The notes under the pieces were generated by a model. The model did no database searches. It had not been told where the DNA came from and saw only the letters and a list, made by a program, of their open reading frames with translations. Shown piece after piece: positions 26,824 to 35,956 of a stretch of DNA of 40,667 nt; positions within the stretch are counted from its first letter, which is position 1, and the number at the start of each line of letters is the position of its first letter. The DNA is taken from NCBI GenBank assembly GCA_013002465.1, contig JABDJO010000102.1:1-40667 (forward strand), in the 5' to 3' direction. Origin of the DNA: Silicimonas sp. (GTDB lineage Bacteria > Pseudomonadota > Alphaproteobacteria > Rhodobacterales > Rhodobacteraceae). The position numbers and the translations under genes were made by a program.

Positions 26824-29800
26824 TCAGTCAATCTCGGCGAGGCGGGCGAGGGCGATTTGCAGGCGGCTGAGTTCTTCGGTCTTTTGTGCCGCCATATCCT
26901 CGGTTTCTTCGATCACCTCGGCGCTGGCGTTTTCGCGGAACTTCGGGTTGTTCAACCGGCCATTCAGCCCTCCCAGATCCTTTTCCAGCTTGCCGACGGT
27001 CTTTTCCAGACGCGCCCTTTCAGCCGAAACGTCGATCAAGCCTTCCAGGGGCAAGGCAAATGTACCGCCGTCGACGGCGATGGCGGCGGCACCCTTGGGG
27101 GGTTCGTCGACCGTTTCCAGCGCCTCGATCCCGGCTTCGCGGTCACGCAATATGATGGTTTCGTTGGCCGCCCAGGCGGCTTTCCCGGCGTCATCGAGCG
27201 AGATTTGCAAAAGGGGCGCCTTGGTCTTTTTCGGCACGTTCATCAGGCCCCGGATCGAGCGGGTCTTTTCGATCAGGTCGCGGACCCAGTTCAATTCCGC
27301 CGTTGCCTTTTCGTCAATGAGTTCAGCGCCATAGGTCGGCCAGTCGGCGTGGACAAGCATCTTGTCGCGTCTGGGGGCGGAGAGGCTCCAAAGTTCCTCG
27401 GTGATAAAGGGCATGATGGGGTGGAGCATGATCAAAAGCTGATCCAGCGCCCAGGCCATGGTCTGGCGGGTCTCATCTGCGGCGCTCGAGTCCATCAGGG
27501 GTTTTGAGAACTCAAGATACCAGTCGCAATAGGTGTAGGTGAAGGCATAGAGCGTGTTCGCGGCGTCGTTGAAGCGGAAGGCCGCGAGGGCCTCGTCAAG
27601 GGCCAGGCGGGTCCTGGCGACCTCGCCAATGATCCACTTGTTGACGGTTTCTCTGGCGGCATTGGGTGTGCGGGTGGTGACGTCGAAAACGCCGTTCATT
27701 TCGGCAAAGCGGGCGGCGTTCCAGAGTTTCGTGGTGAAATTGCGATAGCCCTGGATGCGCTGGGTCGAGAGTTTCAGGTCACGGCCCATTGCGGCCATCG
27801 AGGTGAGCGTGAAGCGCACCGCGTCGGCGCCGTATTCGTCGACCAGTTCAAGGGGGTCGAGGACGTTGCCGAGGGACTTCGACATCTTCTTGCCCTTCTC
27901 GTCGCGCACCAGTGCGTGGACATAGACGGTATCGAACGGGCGGTCGTTCACAACGCTGTATTGCATCATCATCATGCGGGCGACCCAGAAGAAGATGATG
28001 TCGAAGCCGGTAATGAGGACCGAGGTGGGGAAGTATTTCTTCAGTTCCTCGGTTTCTTCGGGCCAGCCGAGGGTGCCGATGGGCCAGAGGCCGGAGGAGA
28101 ACCAGGTGTCCAAGACGTCGGGGTCGCGCCAGATCGGGTAGACCAGATGCGTTGGGTCCTGGCTTACCGTATAATCTGCAAGGCCGTTCGCGATCAGGTC
28201 GCGCGCCTCGGCTCGGCTTGCAACTTCGACGACCCGTGCGTGATGCAAGGGTGTCGGCAGATCGGCGAGAACATCGCCGAATTGAGCCAGAACTGCTTCG
28301 AAATCGGATGCAGCGTGATGGCGTTCATCACCACGCAGCAAGGACTGCTCGAACAGCAGGCGCATGATTTCAGGTTGATCCAACGCGCCATCGCCTTCGT
28401 CGTCGATGAAATCCCTACCGGACAGGTCAAACCCATACCAAACCGGGATCTGATGCCCCCACCAGAGCTGCCGCGAGATGCACCAGGGTTCGATGTTTTC
28501 CAGCCAGTTGAAGTAAACTTTCTTGTGCTGCTCGGGCAGGATCTCGACCGTGCCGTCGCGGACGGCCTCTAGCGCGGGGCCGACGATTTTGTCGGTATCG
28601 ACGAACCACTGGTCGGTGAGCATGGGTTCGATCACGACCTTGGAGCGGTCGCCGTAGGGGGCCATGATTTTCTTGGCTTCGACAAGGGGGACTTCCGCAG
28701 GAACAACGTCGCCAAAGGCGGCGGTCGAGCCTTTCATGCCAAGACGCAGATCGTCAGGAGCAGTCATGACGGCCAGTCCCTCGGCAGTGATTTGTTCAAT
28801 CACTGCAGCGCGTGCGACGAAGCGGTCGAGACCGCGAAGGTCATCCGGCACGAGGTTGATTGAATCGGCCTCGGCCTCGCTCAACTCGCGCTCATCTTTG
28901 GCGATGGCCATCGCGATGGCGGCGGCCTCGGCGTAAGAGACACCATCGTCGCGCATGGCGCCTTTGGTGTCCATCAGGCGGTACATCGGGATGTTGCCGC
29001 GTTTGGCGACGGCATAGTCGTTGAAATCATGCGCGCCGGTGATCTTGACCGCGCCCGAGCCGAAGTCGGGGTCGGGGTATTCATCCGTAATGATCGGGAT
29101 CAGGCGGCGTTGCTCTTTCGGGCCGACGGGTATTTCGCATAAGTGACCGACAATTGGCGCGTAACGCTGATCCAACGGATGCACCGCGACCGCGCCATCG
29201 CCCAGCATGGTTTCGGGGCGGGTGGTGGCGATCGAGATGTAGTCGCGGGTCTCGCGGAGGGTTTCGTTGCCGTCTTCGTCCTTCTCGACGTATTCGTATG
29301 TCACACCATCCGCCAGCGGGTATTTGAAGTGCCACATGTGGCCGTCGACTTCGAGGTTTTCGACCTCAAGGTCGGAAATGGCGGTTTCAAAGTGCGGGTC
29401 CCAGTTGACGAGGCGTTTGCCGCGATAGATCAACCCGTCTTCGTACATCTTGACGAAGACCTTGATAACGGCGTCGTGGAAGTTGCCTTCCTCGCCTGTC
29501 GGCGCATTGGGGGCACCTGACATGGTGAAGGCGTTGCGCGACCAGTCGCACGACGCGCCAAGGCGTTTCAACTGTTCGATGATGGTGCCGCCGGATTGCT
29601 TCTTCCACTCCCAAACCTTGGCGGTGAAGGCTTCGCGGCCCATTTCGCGGCGCGAGGGTTGCTGGGTTTCGGCAAGCTGACGTTCGACCACCATCTGGGT
29701 TGCGATCCCTGCGTGATCCTGCCCGGGCTGCCAGAGCGTGTCGTGCCCCTGCATCCGGTGCCAGCGTGTCAGGATATCCTGCAGCGTGTTGTTGAAGGCG

Positions 29801-29958
29801 TGGCCCATGTGCAGAACGCCCGTCACATTGGGCGGCGGGATCATGATGGAAAAGGTTTCTTCCGTCGACGAATTTGCCCCGGCCTTGAAGGCACCGGTTT
29901 CTTCCCATTTGGCATAGATGCGGGCCTCGGCCTCGGTTGCGTTGAATGTCTTGTCCAT
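26824..29958 (-). CDS. valS: Valine--tRNA ligase
   Basis: 1044 residues. Class I synthetase: HIGH-type motif GVLHMGHAF (about residues 46-54), a CP1 editing domain starting with [29 protein letters not shown] (about residues 498-508), [13 protein letters not shown] (about residue 613), KMSKS in [10 protein letters not shown] (about residue 690), an anticodon domain, and a C-terminal coiled-coil arm ([20 protein letters not shown]). It is longer than the ~950 residues of E. coli ValRS because of about 60 extra residues between the WWGH and DVLDTW blocks. ATG 29958 has AAAAGG 7 nt upstream. Its gene is divergent from the CoxL-like gene. Confidence 0.97.
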   Translation of the reverse strand: MDKTFNATEAEARIYAKWEETGAFKAGANSSTEETFSIMIPPPNVTGVLHMGHAFNNTLQDILTRWHRMQGHDTLWQPGQDHAGIATQMVVERQLAETQQPSRREMGREAFTAKVWEWKKQSGGTIIEQLKRLGASCDWSRNAFTMSGAPNAPTGEEGNFHDAVIKVFVKMYEDGLIYRGKRLVNWDPHFETAISDLEVENLEVDGHMWHFKYPLADGVTYEYVEKDEDGNETLRETRDYISIATTRPETMLGDGAVAVHPLDQRYAPIVGHLCEIPVGPKEQRRLIPIITDEYPDPDFGSGAVKITGAHDFNDYAVAKRGNIPMYRLMDTKGAMRDDGVSYAEAAAIAMAIAKDERELSEAEADSINLVPDDLRGLDRFVARAAVIEQITAEGLAVMTAPDDLRLGMKGSTAAFGDVVPAEVPLVEAKKIMAPYGDRSKVVIEPMLTDQWFVDTDKIVGPALEAVRDGTVEILPEQHKKVYFNWLENIEPWCISRQLWWGHQIPVWYGFDLSGRDFIDDEGDGALDQPEIMRLLFEQSLLRGDERHHAASDFEAVLAQFGDVLADLPTPLHHARVVEVASRAEARDLIANGLADYTVSQDPTHLVYPIWRDPDVLDTWFSSGLWPIGTLGWPEETEELKKYFPTSVLITGFDIIFFWVARMMMMQYSVVNDRPFDTVYVHALVRDEKGKKMSKSLGNVLDPLELVDEYGADAVRFTLTSMAAMGRDLKLSTQRIQGYRNFTTKLWNAARFAEMNGVFDVTTRTPNAARETVNKWIIGEVARTRLALDEALAAFRFNDAANTLYAFTYTYCDWYLEFSKPLMDSSAADETRQTMAWALDQLLIMLHPIMPFITEELWSLSAPRRDKMLVHADWPTYGAELIDEKATAELNWVRDLIEKTRSIRGLMNVPKKTKAPLLQISLDDAGKAAWAANETIILRDREAGIEALETVDEPPKGAAAIAVDGGTFALPLEGLIDVSAERARLEKTVGKLEKDLGGLNGRLNNPKFRENASAEVIEETEDMAAQKTEELSRLQIALARLAEID

Positions 29959-30121
29959 CGGTCTGCCTTTTCGCGTTCCGGCCTCGTTTAGCGCTGCGCG
30001 AAGGGGAGGGAAAGCCGCAGGGCGGAAATTTCCGGCAATTGGGCCGTGGCCGGTTGGCTGTTGGGCTGGACACGCTCAATGGGCAGGCTAGGGTTCAGGC
30101 GAGAGTGAAGCGGAGTTTCCC

Positions 30122-32413
30122 ATGGACAAGTTCGGCAGATCCCAGCCGGTGAAGCGGTTGGAGGACCGGCGGTTTCTGACCGGGACGGGGCGGTACATCG
30201 ACGATATTGCGCCTAAGGGCGCGTTATTCGCCGTCTTCGTTCGCAGCCAAGTGGCTCACGGGCGGCTGGAGCAGGTCGACCTGGACGAAGCACGCGCGAT
30301 GCCGGGTGTGGTTCTGGCCTTCGCGGCGGCGGATTTGCGCCAAATGGGTGTGGATTACGGGTTGCCGACGGATGACATCCTGACCAATCGGGATGGCTCC
30401 AGGGCAGCCGATCCGAAGCGGCCGGTGCTGGCCGAAGGCAAGGTACGTTTCGTCGGCGATCCGATTGCGGTTATCGTGGCCACGACCAAGGCGCAGGCCC
30501 GCGATGCTGCCGAGGCGATCTGGCCCGAAATCGAGGAACTGCCAACCAAGATCGACCTCAGTCCGGGTGGCGAGACAGTCCATGACGAAGCGCCCGACAA
30601 TGTCGCCTTTGACTGGACCCTTGGTGATGGCGACGGCGTTGCCAGGGCGATTGCAGGGGCGGCCCATGTGGTGAACACCCGCGTCGTCGACAACCGGATC
30701 ATTGCCAATTCGATAGAAACCCGGGGGTGTTTTGCCGAGTGGGACGGAGAGCGGTTGCATCTGGCCTATAACGGGCAGGGGGTCTGGGATACGCGAGACG
30801 AATTGGCCGCGTGCTTTGGGCTTGGCAAGGACAAGGTCCGTGTGACCACCCCGGATGTTGGCGGGGGGTTTGGCATGAAAGGCATGGACTATCCGGAGTA
30901 TTTCGCGGTGGCGGCGGCGGCCATCAAGCTGGGTCGACCGGTGCGCTGGATGGCCGAGCGGACCGAAGCCATGCTAACGGACAATAGCGGGCGCGACCTG
31001 ATCTCGGACACCACTTTGGCATTTGATGCCGATCACCGTTTGGTGGCCTATCAGGTCGATACGATCTGCAATCTGGGCGCCTATAACTCGGGGTATGCCC
31101 AGCCTATCCAGACCAATCTTTTCGCCAAGGTCGCCATGGGGGTTTATGACGTTCAAGCCATCGTGCTGAACTGCAAGGGGTTTTATACCAACACCACCCA
31201 GGTCGACGCCTATCGCGGTGCCGGGCGGCCGGAGGCGATTTTTGCGCTTGAACGGTCGATGGACAATGCTGCCCGACAGTTGGGGGTTGATCCCCTTACG
31301 CTTCGGCGCAAAAGCTTCATTCCGCCCGAAAAGTTTCCCTACAAGACAGCGATTGCCGAAACCTATGACGTGGGCGAGTTCGACCGGGTTTTGGCAGTTG
31401 CCGAAAAGAACGCCGATCTGGCCGGTTTTGCCGCGCGCCGGGCGGCGACAGAAGCCGCAGGCAAGCTTCGCGGTATGGGTCTTTGCTATTACATCGAATC
31501 CATTCTGGGTGATCAGACAGAGGGCGCGCGCGTAGTCTTTGAGGATGACGGCACTGTCAGCCTGTATGTGGGCACTCAGTCGAACGGGCAGGGGCACGAA
31601 ACGGTTTTTGCCACGTTCCTGGCTGACCACAGCGGGATTCCCGTCGAGGCCATCCGCATTGTTCAGGGCGACAGCGATCTGATCCCCAAGGGCGGCGGCA
31701 CGGGTGGGTCACGCTCGGTCACCATGCAGACGGGGGCGACACTGGAAACCGTGTCCGAGATACGGAAACAATTCGGTGCTTATCTGGCGGAAAAGTTCGA
31801 ATCCGAAAACGTCGCTTTTGATGACGAAGTGTTTCGAATTGCAGGCTCGAACGAGACCCCGACGATGATGGATGTCGCGGAAATGGCGCGGGCCGACGAC
31901 CGCCAGGACCTTCTGGATATCAAGAAGGTGTTCAAACTGGAAAGCCGGTCATTCCCCAATGGCGCGCATTTTGTCGAGGTCGAGATCGACCCCGAAACCG
32001 GGCAGGTCAGTATCGACCGCTACTCGGTCACGGACGACTTCGGGAACCTGATAAACCCATTGCTGGCCGAAGGTCAGGTTCATGGTGGTGTGGCCCAGGG
32101 AATCGGACAAGCCCTTAGTGAACATGTGGTTTATGATGAGGACGGTCAGCTTTTGACGGCGACTTTCATGGACTATGGGATGCCACGTGCAGGTGATTTG
32201 CCAATGATCAAGTTCGACACCGAATGCGTGCCGTCGATTTATAACCCGATGGGCATGAAGGGCTGTGGCGAGGCCGGTACGGTGGGCGCATTGGCTGCGA
32301 TTGCCAATGCGGTGGCAGATGCAATGGACGGGCATGGCGCGGGCGAGGTTGACATGCCGTTTACGCCGTCGCGGGTCTGGCACGCGTTGCATTCGGGGAT
32401 GGCCGCAGAGTAA
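30122..32413 (+). CDS. Xanthine dehydrogenase family molybdopterin-binding subunit (form II CoxL-like)
   Basis: 763 residues. It is the large, molybdenum-cofactor subunit of a molybdenum hydroxylase. Blocks: GRYIDDI at the N-terminus, GDPIAVIVA (about residue 112), the first Moco-binding block TPDVGGGFGMKG (about residues 243-254), the active-site loop AYRGAGRPE (about residues 361-369), GTQSNGQGHET (about residue 482) and the catalytic glutamate in KGCGEAGTVGA (about residue 718). AYRGAGR marks form II; true aerobic CO dehydrogenase (form I) has AYxCSFR, so CO oxidation is not supported. The usual FAD (CoxM) and 2Fe-2S (CoxS) partner genes are absent on both sides. moaC and moeA lie about 14 kb away. 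The substrate is unknown. Confidence 0.88.
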   Translation: MDKFGRSQPVKRLEDRRFLTGTGRYIDDIAPKGALFAVFVRSQVAHGRLEQVDLDEARAMPGVVLAFAAADLRQMGVDYGLPTDDILTNRDGSRAADPKRPVLAEGKVRFVGDPIAVIVATTKAQARDAAEAIWPEIEELPTKIDLSPGGETVHDEAPDNVAFDWTLGDGDGVARAIAGAAHVVNTRVVDNRIIANSIETRGCFAEWDGERLHLAYNGQGVWDTRDELAACFGLGKDKVRVTTPDVGGGFGMKGMDYPEYFAVAAAAIKLGRPVRWMAERTEAMLTDNSGRDLISDTTLAFDADHRLVAYQVDTICNLGAYNSGYAQPIQTNLFAKVAMGVYDVQAIVLNCKGFYTNTTQVDAYRGAGRPEAIFALERSMDNAARQLGVDPLTLRRKSFIPPEKFPYKTAIAETYDVGEFDRVLAVAEKNADLAGFAARRAATEAAGKLRGMGLCYYIESILGDQTEGARVVFEDDGTVSLYVGTQSNGQGHETVFATFLADHSGIPVEAIRIVQGDSDLIPKGGGTGGSRSVTMQTGATLETVSEIRKQFGAYLAEKFESENVAFDDEVFRIAGSNETPTMMDVAEMARADDRQDLLDIKKVFKLESRSFPNGAHFVEVEIDPETGQVSIDRYSVTDDFGNLINPLLAEGQVHGGVAQGIGQALSEHVVYDEDGQLLTATFMDYGMPRAGDLPMIKFDTECVPSIYNPMGMKGCGEAGTVGALAAIANAVADAMDGHGAGEVDMPFTPSRVWHALHSGMAAE

Positions 32414-32422
32414 CAAAGTCGA

Positions 32423-32509
32423 CACAGATCCGCGAGAGTACGTCACATTCGTGGAAAGGTAACGCATCTGTGCCTAACATTTAGGTATGAGCGAATGTTG
32501 TGACATACC
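32423..32509. promoter_or_regulatory. Inverted-repeat-rich leader of the DUF2235 gene
   Basis: Four inverted repeats are packed into 87 nt directly ahead of the start codon: CACAGAT/ATCTGTG (32423-32429, 32466-32472), CACATTCG (32444-32451) with an imperfect partner CGAATGTTGTG (32492-32502), CCTAA-CAT-TTAGG (32473-32485) and GGTATG-N14-CATACC (32484-32489, 32504-32509). The last abuts ATG 32510. The first two interlock rather than nest, so the folds compete. No good ribosome site is visible. Operator sites or an RNA switch are both possible. Confidence 0.4.
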
Positions 32510-33571
32510 ATGGGGCTGAGAGAACGTCTTCGCGGCCTTGTCGGCTTTTTTCGCCGGACCGAGCGGTCGGTGCAACAACACTCGCGCGAATCTGTGGATC
32601 ATGTCGTGCTACTGGATGGCACCATGTCGACCCTTGATCCGGGCGACGAGACCAATATTGGGATCATCTACAAACTGCTGGACGAGGTGTCGAAGACCCG
32701 GCGCGTTGGCTTGTACTACGAGGCCGGCAATCAATGGTCCGACTGGTCCAAAACCCTGGACATCATCGAAGGGCGCGGCATCAACCGTCAGATTCGTCGG
32801 GTCTATGGTTGGCTGGCCACGCGTTATCGCCCCGGGGATCGGATATTCCTTATCGGATATTCGCGCGGCGCCTATGCTGTGCGCTCGCTGGCGGGGGTGA
32901 TTGATCAGGTCGGCCTGTTGCGCTCGGATCAGGCCACGGAACGCAACGTTCGCGACGCTTATCGGCACTACCAGATGGGCGGGAGTGATGACATCTGCCG
33001 CACGTTTTCAAAGGCGTATTGTCACAAGGATACACCGATCGAGATGGTCGGCGTGTTCGACACTGTGAAAGCACTTGGGTTCCGCGCGCCTTTCGTCTGG
33101 AAGTGGGCCGAAGTGAAACACGCCTTTCACAGTCATGCCCTGGGGCCACACGTGCGCCACGGCTATCATGCCCTGGCATTGGACGAGACGCGGGAAGCGT
33201 ATTTGCCGGTGCTGTGGGAGTGCCCGCCGGGCCATGACGGGAAGGTTGAACAAGTCTGGTTTCGGGGCAGTCACGGCGATATCGGCGGGCAGTTGGCGGG
33301 GTTCACGGCTGCGCGTCCCTTGTCGAACATACCCCTGACCTGGATGCTGGAACGGATGGAGCGGTGTGAACTGGCCTTGCCCGAAGGATGGCGGCTGCGG
33401 TTCAAGACGGATCCGGATGCTCGGTCGGTTGGAACGCTGAGGGGGTGGGGGAAGTACTTTATCGCACGCAAGAAGCGCGTCGTTGGCCGCGATCCCTCCG
33501 AATCAATTCATCCGACTGCCGTTGGTCGATCGCGCCGCGCGGCGGAATATTCCCAGACAGCGCTGCCTTGA
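32510..33571 (+). CDS. DUF2235 domain alpha/beta hydrolase (phospholipase-like)
   Basis: 353 residues. The DUF2235 pattern is clear: VVLLDGTMSTLD near the start (where relatives have CDGT), LYYEAGNQW, the nucleophile elbow IGYSRGAYAVRSLAG (GYSRG at residues 116-120, Ser118), MVGVFDTVKALG (acid residue in FDT) and WFRGSHGDIGG (catalytic His). DUF2235 includes the Tle1 phospholipase effectors of type VI secretion, but here there is no signal peptide, no immunity-like neighbour and no secretion genes, so a housekeeping or lipid role is as likely. It converges on metF with only 15 nt between the stops. The leader is unusual (see the adjacent regulatory entry). Confidence 0.82.
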   Translation: MGLRERLRGLVGFFRRTERSVQQHSRESVDHVVLLDGTMSTLDPGDETNIGIIYKLLDEVSKTRRVGLYYEAGNQWSDWSKTLDIIEGRGINRQIRRVYGWLATRYRPGDRIFLIGYSRGAYAVRSLAGVIDQVGLLRSDQATERNVRDAYRHYQMGGSDDICRTFSKAYCHKDTPIEMVGVFDTVKALGFRAPFVWKWAEVKHAFHSHALGPHVRHGYHALALDETREAYLPVLWECPPGHDGKVEQVWFRGSHGDIGGQLAGFTAARPLSNIPLTWMLERMERCELALPEGWRLRFKTDPDARSVGTLRGWGKYFIARKKRVVGRDPSESIHPTAVGRSRRAAEYSQTALP

Positions 33572-33586
33572 ACCAGGTGTTTGAAC

Positions 33587-34450
33587 TCAGGCGACTTTTT
33601 CCAGCGTGGCTTCCGGAACCAACCCCAGGGCATGAACCACATCGCGCGTGATTTTCGGCGCATTCAGCGTATAAAAATGCAGATGCTCGACCCCCTGATC
33701 CAGTAGTTTGCTGCAAAGCTGCGTACAGACCGCCGTGGCCAGAAGCTCGGTGCGCCCGTCGCGTTCCGATGTATCAAAGGCCTGAGCAAGGCGAGGCGGG
33801 ATATGGGCGCCGCAGTGTTGCGCGATCCGCTGTGTGCCCGACCAAGAGTGGATCGGAAGAATGCCCGGGAGAATGGGCACGTCGATACCGGCGGCCACAC
33901 AACGGTCACGGAAACGGAAAAATGTTTCCACGTCAAAAAAGAACTGGGTGATGGCACGATTGGCGCCTGCGTCGACTTTCCGCTTCAACCAGGTGATATC
34001 TGCGTCCTCTGCCCCCGCCTCGGGGTGGGGGTCGGGATAGGCGCCTACGGTGATGTCGAAACGCCCGGTTTTTGCCAGGGCCCCAACCAGTTCAACGGAG
34101 CTTGCAAACCCGTCGGGATGGGGCCGAAATGCGCCACTTTCCTTGGGGGGATCGCCACGCAAGGCCACAATCCGGTTGACCCCTGCATCGGCATAACGGT
34201 CCGCAATCTCCAGGGTTTCGGCACGCGTTGCATCGACGCAGGTCAAATGGGCCGCCACGTTCAATCCGGTGTGCGCACCGATGGTCTTAACCGCTTCGTG
34301 GGTCAATTGCCGCGTGGCTCCGCCGGCACCATAGGTCACCGATACAAAGCTGGGATCAGTGTGCTGCAGTGCGCTGACAGTGTCCCAAAGCCTGAAAGAG
34401 GCTTCGAGAGATCGGGGCGGGAAGAACTCATAGGAAATCGTGGGGGACAT
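33587..34450 (-). CDS. metF: 5,10-methylenetetrahydrofolate reductase
   Basis: 287 residues. It reduces methylene-THF to 5-methyl-THF, the methyl donor for methionine synthesis, using FAD. Family blocks: ISYEFFPPRS (catalytic Glu, about residue 8), FVSVTYGAGGATR (about residues 35-47), VAAHLTCVDAT, IVALRGDPP (about residues 94-102), VGAYPDPHPEA, GANRAITQFFFD (about residues 162-173) and ILPGILPIHSW. ATG 34450 is preceded by CAGGAGTA. It is divergent from a LysR gene resembling metR, with dyads in the 86-nt gap, so regulation by that protein is likely. Confidence 0.96.
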   Translation of the reverse strand: MSPTISYEFFPPRSLEASFRLWDTVSALQHTDPSFVSVTYGAGGATRQLTHEAVKTIGAHTGLNVAAHLTCVDATRAETLEIADRYADAGVNRIVALRGDPPKESGAFRPHPDGFASSVELVGALAKTGRFDITVGAYPDPHPEAGAEDADITWLKRKVDAGANRAITQFFFDVETFFRFRDRCVAAGIDVPILPGILPIHSWSGTQRIAQHCGAHIPPRLAQAFDTSERDGRTELLATAVCTQLCSKLLDQGVEHLHFYTLNAPKITRDVVHALGLVPEATLEKVA

Positions 34451-34475
34451 GCAATACTCCTGGAATATCGCGAAC

Positions 34476-34503
34476 TTGTCTCACATCCCAAGATGTGAAA
34501 CAA
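34476..34503. promoter_or_regulatory. LysR-type operator dyad in the metF-metR gap
   Basis: TCACATC (34481-34487) and GATGTGA (34492-34498) are perfect inverted repeats around CCAA. Allowing one mismatch, the arms extend to TTGTCTCACATC / GATGTGAAACAA, a 28-bp dyad. It lies 26 nt ahead of the metF start and 33 nt ahead of the metR start. Placement between a LysR regulator and its divergent target is the classical arrangement. Confidence 0.65.
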
Positions 34504-34532
34504 ACTCATTATTCTCATCATAAACATGAGTT
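34503..34532. promoter_or_regulatory. Second dyad in the metF-metR gap
   Basis: AACTCAT (34503-34509) is repeated inverted as ATGAGTT (34526-34532) with 16 nt between. It starts where the first dyad ends and finishes 4 nt before the metR start codon. It may be the autoregulatory half of a two-site LysR operator; alternatively it forms an RNA stem ahead of metR. Confidence 0.4.
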
Positions 34533-34536
34533 CTGC

Positions 34537-35442
34537 ATGCATATTGAGTTTCGCCATCTGCGTACCATCCGCGCTATTCACGAAACCGGTGGTCTGGCCC
34601 GGGCGGCCGAGACAATGAACATCACGCAATCCGCTCTTAGCCATCAGGTGAAAGGCCTGGAACAGCAGGTTGGGGTGGAATTGTTCGTACGTCGCTCGAA
34701 GCCTCTGAAGTTATCGTCGGCGGGGCATAGATTGTTGAAACTGGCGGAAAAAATCCTTCCCGAGGTCGAAGCGGCAGAAGAGGAATTCAAGGGTCTGCGA
34801 GACGGGCGGTCGGGCCGGATGCATATCGCGATTGAGTGTCACGCCTGTTATGAGTGGCTATTCCCGGTCCTGGAAGAGTTTCGCAAAGCCTGGCCCGATG
34901 TCGATGTCGATATTCGCCCCGGCCTTGCGTTTGATGCGATCCCTGCTCTTGAACGCGAAGAAGTCGACCTGGTCGTGTCTTCAGACCCCGAAGATCTGTC
35001 CGACGTCGAGTTTTCGGCGTTGTTCGATTATGAACCAGTATTTGTTGCGTCGTCGCTGCACCCTCTGGCCGAAAAGCCGTTTGTCGAAGCCGAGGATTTT
35101 CGCGGCGAGATGCTGATCACGTATCCCGTGGACCGATCAAGGCTGGACGTATTCAGCGAGCTTCTGATCCCCGCGAAGGTCGAACCCCGCGGAGTGCGTC
35201 AGGTCGAATTGACAGCAGTCATCCTGATGCTTGTCGCCTCGAACCGCGGCGTGGCGGTGTTGCCTGACTGGGTATTGCGCGAAGCCAAGTACAATTCGGA
35301 CTATGTGACCAGACCCCTGACCAAGGAGGGCGTCACGCGTCGGCTTTATGCAGCGACGCGATCTGACGATGTCGCAAAACCCTTTGTCGCGCATCTGATT
35401 CGACTTGCGCGAAAAATCCCGGTGCAATTGCAGCGTGAATAG
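34537..35442 (+). CDS. metR: LysR-family regulator, MetR-like
   Basis: 301 residues from ATG 34537 (MHIEFRHLRTIRAIHETGG). The N-terminal LysR helix-turn-helix is LARAAETMNITQSALSHQVKGLEQQVGVELFVRR (about residues 20-53, in parts), followed by the linker helix and a periplasmic-binding-like effector domain. IAIECHACYEWLFPVL (about residues 102-117) is a block I associate with MetR, which senses homocysteine. Position divergent from metF supports the name. Most likely it controls metF and itself through the dyads in the shared gap. It ends in a hairpin shared with the next, convergent gene. Confidence 0.88.
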   Translation: MHIEFRHLRTIRAIHETGGLARAAETMNITQSALSHQVKGLEQQVGVELFVRRSKPLKLSSAGHRLLKLAEKILPEVEAAEEEFKGLRDGRSGRMHIAIECHACYEWLFPVLEEFRKAWPDVDVDIRPGLAFDAIPALEREEVDLVVSSDPEDLSDVEFSALFDYEPVFVASSLHPLAEKPFVEAEDFRGEMLITYPVDRSRLDVFSELLIPAKVEPRGVRQVELTAVILMLVASNRGVAVLPDWVLREAKYNSDYVTRPLTKEGVTRRLYAATRSDDVAKPFVAHLIRLARKIPVQLQRE

Positions 35443-35462
35443 GGTGGCCCCGTGTGCCACCC
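35442..35462. terminator. Hairpin between convergent metR and glycine-zipper gene
   Basis: GGGTGGC (35442-35448) pairs perfectly with GCCACCC (35456-35462) around a 7-nt loop. The first base is the last base of the metR stop codon, and the gene from the other side stops at 35473. No T-tract is seen on either side, but the position suits a bidirectional terminator. Confidence 0.5.
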
Positions 35463-35472
35463 ATGGCGAATA

Positions 35473-35763
35473 CTAACCGCGCATTTTCTTGACGATCATG
35501 CCGACCACGACCTGCACGATCATGCCCGCAACTCCGCCACCCACAAGGTTGCCCGCCAAAGCGCCAATTCCGCCGCCACCGGCTGCGTCCGCCGCGGCAC
35601 CGCCGGCCCCAAGAAGACCGCCCAAAAGCGATGCACCGCCAACGCCACCGACGGCACCGGCAAGCATGTTACCCACGTTCCCCATGTCCGAGCCGCCGAC
35701 GACCTTGCCGCCACCTGCGCCGCCAACGGCACCGCCAATGAGCTGTGCAATGATTTGTTCCAT
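35473..35763 (-). CDS. Glycine-zipper small membrane protein, function unknown
   Basis: 96 residues, extremely rich in Gly, Ala and Val, with GxxxG/GGxxG repeats throughout (for example GGAVGGAGGGKVVGG at about residues 10-24 and GGVGGASLLGGLLGAGG at about residues 39-55) and a basic C-terminus (VKKMRG). There is no classical signal peptide. ATG 35763 follows a strong TAGGAGGGG, good evidence of translation, and no plus-strand reading has such a site. The pattern resembles small glycine-zipper proteins that insert into membranes, found widely in bacteria without known function. The low complexity makes any more specific call unsafe. Confidence 0.75.
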   Translation of the reverse strand: MEQIIAQLIGGAVGGAGGGKVVGGSDMGNVGNMLAGAVGGVGGASLLGGLLGAGGAAADAAGGGGIGALAGNLVGGGVAGMIVQVVVGMIVKKMRG

Positions 35764-35956
35764 TTGCCCCTCCTAAAGGTCTTGTTCGGCCAAAGGACGA
35801 CCGATTTCTAGTTTGACCCCAAGGTCAGGCTGCAGGAAGTGCCCTGCACTTGGCAAGACCTCTGGAATGGTGGCGTTGAGGCGTGACATTGTTGCACGCA
35901 GCCGTTCGGGGTCTTTTCAGGTTGATGGCGCGAAGTAATCTCCGTAAACGGCGCCC

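Noticed and set aside
27916..28572. 218-codon plus-strand frame opposite valS
   Set aside because: Antisense to the catalytic core of valyl-tRNA synthetase; no independent support.
30122..32413. Annotation as aerobic carbon monoxide dehydrogenase large subunit
   Set aside because: The active-site loop is AYRGAGR (form II), not the AYxCSFR of true CO dehydrogenase, and the CoxS and CoxM genes are missing.
32510..33571. Type VI secretion effector (Tle1) interpretation of the DUF2235 protein
   Set aside because: No VgrG, PAAR, Hcp or immunity-like gene nearby; the domain alone does not support it.
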